Source of the DNA: Pseudomonas yamanorum
GTDB lineage: Bacteria; Pseudomonadota; Gammaproteobacteria; Pseudomonadales; Pseudomonadaceae
DNA length: 64,000 bases
Direction of reading: 5' to 3'
NCBI RefSeq assembly: GCF_900105735.1
Contig: NZ_LT629793.1
Span: 4,650,001 to 4,714,000 of the forward strand
Shown here: one piece after another, positions 29,167 through 35,887 of the stretch
Numbering within the stretch: the first letter of the stretch is position 1
Layout: every line of letters begins with the position of its first letter
Notes under the pieces: generated by a model
Told to the model about the DNA's origin: nothing
Database searches by the model: none
The model's input: only the letters and a program-made list of their open reading frames with translations
Program-made: the position numbers and the translations under genes

Positions 29167-29796
29167 TTAGAGGTAACGCAGATCCAGAACCAATGAGCCA
29201 TCGAGGGGAACGTCTTGCCTGAGGGTCAGACGGTTCGCCGGGTGGATGGTGGTCTGTGCGCGGATCCGGGTGGTCAGGGTGACGATGGGTTCCGGAAACG
29301 GTCGGCCGGGACGGGCAAACCCCATCAGGGACTTGGGGTGGATCTCGGGTTGGGGGGACCAGAGACCGCCCTGGGGATTTGACACAAGTGACTGCATGAC
29401 CTGGCCGTCCCCTTGCGCCGCTTCGAACGCCAGGTCGACATAACCCAATTGCTCCGCGGGCGCGTTGGGGTTTCTCCCCAGGCCGTAGGTAGTGTCCGGT
29501 GCGGCGGACGAATCTTCGCGGCTGTCCAGGCCAATCAGGCCAAACAACAAGGGGCCGTTGCAGTGGATCTCGACCTCCAGCCATTGGCTGTCCAAGGGGG
29601 TGGGTTCGTCCTGGTTCAGGGTATAGGCAGGGATGGTGCCGTGGTCGATGATGCCGCTGCCGGAGAGCGCGATGGTGCAGGAACTGGGAGTGACCAGGCC
29701 TGAGAGGGTCATCTCGGTGGCGGTGCTGGCAAACACGCTAGAGCCGGTGTTGAGCAATAACAGCGCCGCGCACAGGCGTAGGGTTCTGTTCATCAT
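29167..29796 (-). CDS. DUF1120-type fimbrial subunit (fourth in tandem)
   Basis: This 209-residue protein has a signal peptide (LRLCAALLLLNTGSSVFA) and conserved PSSCTIALSGSGIIDHGTI. The C-terminus is DGSLVLDLRYL. It is the most divergent of the four tandem subunits: it lacks the NACTP block and the DNRAGS segment seen in its neighbours. It may be a minor or adaptor subunit. Confidence 0.82.
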   Translation of the reverse strand: MMNRTLRLCAALLLLNTGSSVFASTATEMTLSGLVTPSSCTIALSGSGIIDHGTIPAYTLNQDEPTPLDSQWLEVEIHCNGPLLFGLIGLDSREDSSAAPDTTYGLGRNPNAPAEQLGYVDLAFEAAQGDGQVMQSLVSNPQGGLWSPQPEIHPKSLMGFARPGRPFPEPIVTLTTRIRAQTTIHPANRLTLRQDVPLDGSLVLDLRYL

Positions 29797-29857
29797 TCGG
29801 TCTTCAATGTGTTCGGTGCAAGTAAGGCGCCTCGCCGCGAACGGCGAGGCCGCGGGT

Positions 29858-30487
29858 TTACAGGTACTTCACTTCCAGCGTGGCCGAGCCGTCGATCGGG
29901 TGCTCATCGCTCAGGTCCAGGCTGTCGGCCCGGGCGATTTGCCCGTAGATCACCACATCGGAGATGACTTGCTGGATCGGCACCGGCAACCAGGCTCCCG
30001 AGGTTTTATTGCCGAAAGCCGCCAACGCGCTGGGTGGCAGGATTGCGTCCGCCGAGTCGGTCCAGGTCGTGCCGTTATCCATCGATTCCAGTACGGTGAC
30101 GGCTGCGCTGTCGGCGACCGCGTTATTCAGCATCAGGTCGTAGGCGCCCAGCTTCTGCGTACCGTTGATCAACCCCAGGCCATAGTTGCCGCCGCTGGAG
30201 TTGGAGCCGGCGCGGTTATCGGTGCCCTTGACGGCGAACAGGGTGCCGCCATCGCAGGTGATGGTCAGTTGCAGGGTGGTGCGTGGCAGTTGTTTGGGGG
30301 CCGTGAGGTTCAGGTCTTTGGCGGAGATCTTGCCGTAGTCCACCACCCCTCCGCCGGACAGGCCAGGGGTGCAGGCATTGGGGGTAATCACCCCTTTGAC
30401 GGTCAGGTCGACGGTGGACGCCGCCAGGGCAGAAGCGCTGGTGGTGATCAGCAGCGCGGTGGCCAGGGCATTGAGCGTAAGTTTCAT
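29858..30487 (-). CDS. DUF1120-type fimbrial subunit (third in tandem)
   Basis: This 209-residue subunit has a signal peptide (LATALLITTSASALA) and ASTVDLTVKGVITPNACTP, DNRAGSNSSG, LINGTQKLGAYDL and DNGTTW blocks closely matching the first tandem subunit, indicating recent duplication. It ends EVKYL. The ATG start at 30487 is preceded by AAGGAAA; a GTG three codons earlier would sit too close to it. Confidence 0.85.
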   Translation of the reverse strand: MKLTLNALATALLITTSASALAASTVDLTVKGVITPNACTPGLSGGGVVDYGKISAKDLNLTAPKQLPRTTLQLTITCDGGTLFAVKGTDNRAGSNSSGGNYGLGLINGTQKLGAYDLMLNNAVADSAAVTVLESMDNGTTWTDSADAILPPSALAAFGNKTSGAWLPVPIQQVISDVVIYGQIARADSLDLSDEHPIDGSATLEVKYL

Positions 30488-30530
30488 GGGGCACACGTTT
30501 CCTTTCGAGTGGGGCCAGTTGAATAAAGGG

Positions 30531-31148
30531 TTACAGGTACTTCAGTTGTACGGTGGCGTGGCCGTCCAGCGGCACTTCATCGCGCACGGTCAAGCGGTCG
30601 GTGCCGTCGACCATGGTGTACACGCGCAGGTCGGCGCTGAATTGCCGTATCGCAATCGGGGTATTTGCACCGCCGTTGGTGGCAACAGAGGTCTGGGTGT
30701 AGTGGCCCAGGTAAATCGACGGATGCCAGGTTGCGCCGCCATCGATCGAGTTGATGGTCTTGACGGTGACGCCGTCCGCGACCGGGTTGAACAGGGCGAA
30801 CGCGGTGGCGCCAAGTTTTTCGCCACTGTCCGTCAGGCCCAGGCCATGCCAGTAGTCGTTAATGGCCGAAGTACCTGCGCGGTTATCGATCGTGCTCAGC
30901 GCGAGAAACGTTGGCGCTTCACACAGGACTTCCATTTGCATGGTCTCTGGCAGCAGTGAGGTCGGGCTGTCGGTGTTGAGTTCCTTGGCCGGCATTTTTC
31001 CGTAATCCACCACGCCTCCGCCGGAGAGCATGGGTTCACAGGCATTCGGCGTGATGGTGCCCGTGACGGCGAAGTCGGTACTGCTGGCGGCGAGCACAGT
31101 GGGGGCCAGCAGCAAAGTGGCGAGAAAGACAGCGGGTGAGGAATTCAT
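30531..31148 (-). CDS. DUF1120-type fimbrial subunit (second in tandem)
   Basis: This 205-residue subunit has a signal peptide (SPAVFLATLLLAPTVLA), ITPNACEPMLSGGGVVDYGKM, DNRAGTSAIND and C-terminal VQLKYL. It keeps the two cysteines and the penultimate tyrosine. The middle region is less like subunits one and three. Confidence 0.85.
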   Translation of the reverse strand: MNSSPAVFLATLLLAPTVLAASSTDFAVTGTITPNACEPMLSGGGVVDYGKMPAKELNTDSPTSLLPETMQMEVLCEAPTFLALSTIDNRAGTSAINDYWHGLGLTDSGEKLGATAFALFNPVADGVTVKTINSIDGGATWHPSIYLGHYTQTSVATNGGANTPIAIRQFSADLRVYTMVDGTDRLTVRDEVPLDGHATVQLKYL

Positions 31149-31190
31149 GGGCGAGCGGCACCTTTGGTTGCAGGGTCGATGGCGTAGGGG

Positions 31191-31808
31191 TTAGAGGTAC
31201 GTCACTTCAATGGTGGCCGAGCCGTCGAGATTGACTTCGTTGCTCAGGTCCAGGCCGTCGGTGCGGTTGATGTAGCCGCTGTAGCTGATATCCGTCACCA
31301 GTTCCTGGGTCGGGCGAGGCGTGCTGACGTCTGCCAGGGTGGCCACGGAGAGCATCAGGCCGTTTTCAAAGGAGCTGTATTTCTCCCAGGTGGTGCCGTT
31401 GTCGAAGGAGGCGATGCTTTGCACGACTTCGCCGTCGGCCAGGGGGGCGCTCATGGTCAAGCTGTACGAGCCCAGCTTTTGGGTCCCGTTGATCCGCCCC
31501 AGCCCGAAACCGCTGGCATTTCCCGAGCCCGCACGGTTATCGGTCGCCTTCAGGGCGAAGACCACGGGCGCATCGCAGGTCACGGTCATTTGCAAATTGA
31601 CCTTTGGCAGCGGGGTGATCTGGGTGGCGTTCAAGTCCTTGGCCGACATCTTGCCGTGGTCGATGACCCCGCCACTGGACAGGCTCGGCGTGCAGGCATT
31701 CGGGGTGATGATGCCCTTGACGGTCAGGTCCACGGTGCTGGCGGCGAAGGCGGGGGCGGTGCCGGTGATCAGCAGGGCGCTGGCGACGGCGATCAGGTGC
31801 TTGTTCAT
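31191..31808 (-). CDS. DUF1120-type fimbrial subunit (first gene of the operon)
   Basis: This 205-residue subunit has a signal peptide (IAVASALLITGTAPAFA) and TVDLTVKGIITPNACTP, DNRAGSGNASG and IEVTYL. It is the promoter-proximal gene and may be the major shaft protein. The 42-bp gap to the next gene and the same orientation through to 24124 suggest one long operon of eight genes. Confidence 0.85.
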   Translation of the reverse strand: MNKHLIAVASALLITGTAPAFAASTVDLTVKGIITPNACTPSLSSGGVIDHGKMSAKDLNATQITPLPKVNLQMTVTCDAPVVFALKATDNRAGSGNASGFGLGRINGTQKLGSYSLTMSAPLADGEVVQSIASFDNGTTWEKYSSFENGLMLSVATLADVSTPRPTQELVTDISYSGYINRTDGLDLSNEVNLDGSATIEVTYL

Positions 31809-32225
31809 GGTTGTGTTGTCTCAGTGTTGGGTCAACGGACGGGTACACGTCACCGCAGCGCAGAAAGAGGCGCGGTTGGGCGTCGGGTCAGTTCGGATAG
31901 TTGGCCGCCAGGTGAAGTGGCGGGCTGCCCTCTTGGGGTGGGGCGCAATTTAGCGCCGGGGGGTGGAGGGGGAAATACAAGAATTACGACAATCCGCTAT
32001 CGCTCTAGCTCGCCTGCGTCAAGTCGGAATAGGTGGGCGGAGCTGTAGGAAAAACTGTCTTTTCGTAGTTCTTGTATCGCAAGAGTGGTATTCATGTGGA
32101 TAGCTTGATTCGGTAATGGGTGCCAGAAGGATGGGTTAAGGATCACCGTCGAGCGCACCCTCACCTGACGATAGGCCAGGGCCGCCCGACGGCCCTGGCA
32201 GGTCGGCACCGATATCGAGGTGGCC
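31809..32225. promoter_or_regulatory. Divergent control region between fimbrial operon and phosphorelay genes
   Basis: There is no credible gene in these 417 bases. They contain ATACAAGAATTACG (31975-31988) and, in inverted orientation, CGTAGTTCTTGTAT (32064-32077), a 14-bp pair with one mismatch 75 bases apart, plus CTGTAGGAAAAA at 32043. In-frame codons just before the receiver-Hpt start (32202-32225) read VGTDIEVA, like the end of a histidine-kinase ATPase domain. Confidence 0.55.
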
Positions 32226-33047
32226 ATGACGCCAAGCGTGTTTGCTGACGACGGTCCCAAGCAGCAAACGGTGCCATGGCGCAGTCCTCCTGCTCACTGG
32301 AAGCACCTGAGCGTACTGATCGTCGAAGACCATCAGGCCTATCGCGCCTTGATGGGCTGGTTCCTGCAAAAATTCGAAATCGATCACGAGTTGGTGTGCA
32401 ACGGGCAGGCCGCGTTGACGGCCATCGCCCTGCGGCATTTCGACCTGGTGATCAGCGATTGCCGCATGCCGGTGCTGGATGGCTACAGCATGGCTCGTGA
32501 GATCAGGCGGCGAGAGGCCGTACACAGCCGCCCGCGTGTGCCGATCATTGCCTTGACCGCCAAACTTTCCCCGGATGATGCCCGCCGCTGCCTTGAGGCC
32601 GGCATGGATGCCTGGCTGCTCAAGCCGCTGACCCTGGAACAATTGCGTACGGTGCTTGAGCAGTGGTTGCCACAGCCGCCGGGCGCGAATGCGTACCCGC
32701 CTGCTACAGCTTTGCCCAGGGCGAACTGGCCAACCCGCGCCGAGCTGGTCAAGACCTTTGGTGATGAGCAGGTGGTGAACCAGATGTTGCGCACCCTGGT
32801 GCTGGAGGCCGAGGCTGATTACGCGGGACTGGTAGAGGCCTGCCGCATCGTCGACCGGCACGGGTTGGTCGACTGCCTGCATCGCCTGGCGGGAAGTCTC
32901 GCGTTTTTTGGTGAGACCGACCTGGATCGCTGCGCGGGGGAGTTGATCGAGCAGGTGCGCGAGCACGGCATTCGGTACAACTCGCGGGCATTGCAGCAGT
33001 TTGACCAGGACTTGGTGATGTATCTGCGCTATTTGACCGATTTATGA
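32226..33047 (+). CDS. Receiver-Hpt phosphorelay protein without a kinase domain
   Basis: This 273-residue cytoplasmic protein has an N-terminal receiver domain (about 28-145) with phospho-acceptor D78 (VISDCRMPVLDG), the acidic pair near IVED, and the switch lysine in LLKPL. The C-terminal Hpt domain has phospho-acceptor H219 (CLHRLAGSLAFFG). This is the arrangement of the C-terminal half of BvgS/EvgS-type unorthodox sensor kinases, but sensor and kinase parts are missing. The start ATG 32226 follows GAGG. It may relay phosphate from an unlinked kinase to the adjacent LuxR-type regulator, or be a remnant. Confidence 0.85.
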   Translation: MTPSVFADDGPKQQTVPWRSPPAHWKHLSVLIVEDHQAYRALMGWFLQKFEIDHELVCNGQAALTAIALRHFDLVISDCRMPVLDGYSMAREIRRREAVHSRPRVPIIALTAKLSPDDARRCLEAGMDAWLLKPLTLEQLRTVLEQWLPQPPGANAYPPATALPRANWPTRAELVKTFGDEQVVNQMLRTLVLEAEADYAGLVEACRIVDRHGLVDCLHRLAGSLAFFGETDLDRCAGELIEQVREHGIRYNSRALQQFDQDLVMYLRYLTDL

Positions 33048-33248
33048 CACTTTCAGCGATTTTTGTAGGGGGTATTACCTCTGTATGTGGGCATGGTTTG
33101 TAGGGCGTTTCCTTTTTTGTTGTAGGTAAAAAATCACCCACTTAAGAACACGGGACGCCATTGGAAACCGTGCCTGAGTGGGCGGTTGTTGCTGGGGTCG
33201 GACAGGGTTATTTTGCGCAAATCAATTTGCCATCATTCATGGATTTCT
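33048..33248 (+). promoter_or_regulatory. Upstream region of the LuxR-type regulator with three TTGTAGG motifs
   Basis: TTGTAGG occurs at 33063-33069, 33098-33104 and 33120-33126, all in the same orientation. Its complement CCTACAA resembles half-sites of BvgA/EvgA-type regulators (TTTCCTA / TTCCTACA). A related CTGTAGGAAA lies in the fimbrial promoter region. Confidence 0.5.
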
Positions 33249-33884
33249 ATGCTTCGCGTAATTATTGCTGACGATCATCCCATTGTTCGGATCGGGCAGA
33301 AGGTGGTGATCGAGGCCAATGGCAGGTGCAAGGTGGTCGGTGAGGCCAATGGCCCGGATGAGCTGCTGCGGGTGCTGGGCAGCACCCCGTGTGATGTGCT
33401 GGTGACGGACTTCGCCATGCCGGGCGGGCAGCAGGCTGACGGCTATGTGTTGTTGGGCTTGTTGCAACGCCAATACCCCGGGGTGCCGGTGATCCTGGTG
33501 ACGATGTTCGCCAATATCGCCACCCTGCGTGCCTCGTTCGCCGAGGGCGCCCGAGGCATTGTCGCCAAGAGTGCATCGGCCAAGGAGTTGCCCTCGGCGA
33601 TCAAGGCGGTCTGCGAGGGCAAGACCTTCGTCAGCGAGTCCCTGCGGACGCAGTTGGTGCAGGCGGGCACGGGCGATCAATCACAACCGCCGCAACTGTC
33701 CGGCAAGGAGCGCGAAGTGGTGCGCATGCTGGCCAGCGGCATGACCGTCAGCCAGATTGCCGCGCGGGTCAATCGCAGCATCTCCACCATCAGCAAACAG
33801 AAAAGCACCGCCATGAACCGGCTGTGTATCTCCACCGATGTGGATTTGTTCGCCTATGCTCGCAGCAGCGGAATGGTGCCCTGA
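33249..33884 (+). CDS. LuxR/FixJ-type response regulator (BvgA/EvgA-like)
   Basis: This 211-residue regulator has a receiver domain with DD at residues 8-9 (IIADDHP), acceptor D54 (VTDFAMPGG) and switch lysine VAKSAS. The C-terminal GerE helix-turn-helix is LSGKEREVVRMLASGMTVSQIA, continued by NRSISTISKQKSTAMNRL. It is likely the output of the receiver-Hpt protein just upstream and a candidate controller of the divergent fimbrial operon, by analogy with Roc, Pvr and Bvg systems that govern fimbriae. The start ATG 33249 (MLRVIIADDHP) has only a weak Shine-Dalgarno. Confidence 0.9.
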   Translation: MLRVIIADDHPIVRIGQKVVIEANGRCKVVGEANGPDELLRVLGSTPCDVLVTDFAMPGGQQADGYVLLGLLQRQYPGVPVILVTMFANIATLRASFAEGARGIVAKSASAKELPSAIKAVCEGKTFVSESLRTQLVQAGTGDQSQPPQLSGKEREVVRMLASGMTVSQIAARVNRSISTISKQKSTAMNRLCISTDVDLFAYARSSGMVP

Positions 33885-33984
33885 AGGGATGGGATGAGGT
33901 ATTCCTGGCGTTGATGCCAGTAGTGTTCCCGGGCCTTGGGGATTATCGTACCGACCATCCAAACCCCTTTTGCGGAAACTGCCC

Positions 33985-34455
33985 ATGAGCGACGCCCATA
34001 ACGCCCTGATCACCGAGTTCTACAGCGCCTTCCAGCGCCTGGATGCCGAGGCCATGAGCGCCTGCTACACCGACGACGTGGTGTTCAGCGACCCGGCATT
34101 CGGTGAACTGCGTGGCCGTGATGCCGGCGACATGTGGCGCATGCTGACCACCCGGGCCAAGGATTTTTCCCTGACCTTCGACAGTGTGCGCAGCGATGAA
34201 ATCACCGGCAGCGCCCATTGGGTGGCGACCTACCTGTTCAGCGCCACGGGCAACACTGTGGTCAACGACATCCGGGCGCGCTTTGTGTTTCGCGACGGCA
34301 AGATCTGCGAGCACCACGACCACTTCGACCTGTGGCGCTGGTCGCGCCAGGCATTGGGCACCAAAGGGCTGTTGCTGGGCTGGACGCCGCTGGTGAAAAA
34401 CGCCGTGCGGGCCCAGGCCCTGAAAGGGTTGAAGGCGTTCCAGGCCAGTCGTTGA
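33985..34455 (+). CDS. NTF2-like (SnoaL-type) protein
   Basis: This 156-residue protein has the NTF2-like cone fold pattern: an N-terminal helix ALITEFYSAFQRLDAEAM, the motif YTDDVVFSDPAFGELRGRD, and HHDHFDLWRWSRQAL near the C-terminus. Members bind small molecules or act as isomerases or hydrolases; no specific function can be given. The start MSDAHNAL at 33985 is preferred over an upstream in-frame ATG. It forms a loose plus-strand cluster with the next two genes. Confidence 0.82.
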   Translation: MSDAHNALITEFYSAFQRLDAEAMSACYTDDVVFSDPAFGELRGRDAGDMWRMLTTRAKDFSLTFDSVRSDEITGSAHWVATYLFSATGNTVVNDIRARFVFRDGKICEHHDHFDLWRWSRQALGTKGLLLGWTPLVKNAVRAQALKGLKAFQASR

Positions 34456-34491
34456 TAAGATTGGCGCTCCTTTGGTTTACCGAATTGATCC

Positions 34492-34767
34492 GTGACGACT
34501 CCTTCTGAAGCCAAGCCGTGGTTTGTCTACCTGGTGCGCGCCGCCAATGGCTCGCTCTACTGCGGCATCAGCAATGACCCGGTGCGCCGTTTTGCCATGC
34601 ACCAGAGCGGCAAGGGCGCGCGGTTCTTTCTCTCAAGCCCCGCCGTGGCGCTGGTGTACACCGAGGCATGCATCAGCAAGGCCGAGGCGTTGCGCCAGGA
34701 ACGGCTGATCAAGAAACTCAAGAAAAGCGCCAAGGAGTGCCTGGCGGCGATCGGCCCATCAATTTGA
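34492..34767 (+). CDS. GIY-YIG nuclease-fold protein (UPF0213/YhbQ family)
   Basis: This 91-residue protein carries the GIY-YIG core: [19 protein letters not shown] with the expected tyrosines, an arginine in [16 protein letters not shown], and a glutamate in [11 protein letters not shown]. Single-domain YhbQ relatives are linked to DNA damage tolerance, but the function is unsettled. A GTG start is used. It lies 36 bases after the NTF2-like gene. Confidence 0.88.
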   Translation: MTTPSEAKPWFVYLVRAANGSLYCGISNDPVRRFAMHQSGKGARFFLSSPAVALVYTEACISKAEALRQERLIKKLKKSAKECLAAIGPSI

Positions 34768-34842
34768 CTGATAGGTTCCCATGCGCGCCTTTGCCGGGTT
34801 TGCAGGCTAAGCTGGACGCTCACTCATAGAGCGGAGCCTGGC

Positions 34843-35778
34843 ATGACTGAGTTGATCCTGCACCACTACCCGCAATCCCCGTTTGCCGAAAAAGCCCGCC
34901 TGTTGCTGGGCTTCAAAGGGCTGTCCTGGCGTTCGGTGCACATCTCGCCGGTGATGCCCAAGCCAGACTTGACCGCCCTCACCGGTGGCTATCGCAAGAC
35001 CCCGGTGTTGCAGGTGGGTGCCGATATCTACTGCGACACCGCGCTGATCGCGCGCCGCCTGGAGCAGGAAAAGTCCGCGCCGGCACTGTTTCCCCAAGGC
35101 CTGGAACTGGTCAGCCAAAGCTTCGCCGCCTGGGCTGATTCGACGGTGTTTTCCCATGCCGTGAGCCTGGTGTTCCAACCGGAGTCCCTGGCGGTCAAGT
35201 TCGCCAAAGTACCGCCGGAAATGCTCCAGGTGCTGGTGGCCGACCGCAGCAAACTGTTCAGCGGCGGCACGGCCACCCGTGTGCAGCTGGATCAGGCCAA
35301 GCATCAATGGCCGGTGATCATCGGTCGTATCAATCAGCAGTTGCAGCACCAGCAGGGCGACTTCCTGTTTGGCGAGCCGTCGATTGCCGACTTCGCCCTG
35401 GCGCACCCGTTGTGGTTCCTCATGGGATCGCCGGTGACCTCGCCGCTGGTGGAAACCTATCCTGCCGTGGCCGCCTGGCTGGCCCGGGTGTTGGGTTTCG
35501 GTCATGGCACGTCGAGCCAGATGAGCGCCGAGCAAGCCCTGGAAGTCGCGCGCAATGCCACGCCCGCCAACCTGCCGGAAGAAATCTTCGAAGACCCGAA
35601 TGGCTTCAAGCCTGGCCAGCAGGTGACCGTCAGCGCCACCGATTACGGCACCGATCCGGTGGCTGGCGAGTTGCTGTTTGCCGGCCGCGAAGCGCTGATT
35701 CTGCGGCGCACCGATGAACGCGCCGGCACTGTGCATGTGCACGTTCCGCGCTTCGGATTTCGGATCCAACCGGCGTGA
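34843..35778 (+). CDS. Glutathione S-transferase family protein with C-terminal extension
   Basis: This 311-residue protein has an N-terminal thioredoxin-like GST domain (LILHHYPQSPFAEKARLLLGF, with YRKTPVLQVG providing the cis-proline) and an all-helical C-terminal GST domain. An extension of about 80 residues follows (from about 230, ending RFGFRIQPA). Standard GSTs are 200-230 residues, so the extension is unusual. The catalytic Ser/Cys at position 12-13 is most likely the serine in YPQSPF. Substrate unknown. Confidence 0.85.
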   Translation: MTELILHHYPQSPFAEKARLLLGFKGLSWRSVHISPVMPKPDLTALTGGYRKTPVLQVGADIYCDTALIARRLEQEKSAPALFPQGLELVSQSFAAWADSTVFSHAVSLVFQPESLAVKFAKVPPEMLQVLVADRSKLFSGGTATRVQLDQAKHQWPVIIGRINQQLQHQQGDFLFGEPSIADFALAHPLWFLMGSPVTSPLVETYPAVAAWLARVLGFGHGTSSQMSAEQALEVARNATPANLPEEIFEDPNGFKPGQQVTVSATDYGTDPVAGELLFAGREALILRRTDERAGTVHVHVPRFGFRIQPA

Positions 35779-35841
35779 CTGAAATTATTTTCAAATCAGT
35801 GTGAGGTAAACCTGTCGGCCATCCGTGTAGTGCTTGAAACT

Positions 35842-35860
35842 GCGATTAATTCGCATTAAC
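35842..35860 (+). promoter_or_regulatory. Possible Fur box before the siderophore receptor
   Basis: GCGATTAATTCGCATTAAC matches 11 of 19 positions of the Fur consensus and contains the TTCGCATT half common in Pseudomonas Fur boxes. It lies 28 bases before the receptor start, where iron-dependent repression is expected. Confidence 0.4.
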
Positions 35861-35887
35861 AGCGTTTTTACACACGGGTTCTCAAGC

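Noticed and set aside
32160..32225. Frameshifted histidine kinase gene directly before the receiver-Hpt gene
   Set aside because: Only about eight residues look kinase-like and stops occur at 32172 and earlier; too little to annotate a pseudogene, kept as a finding.
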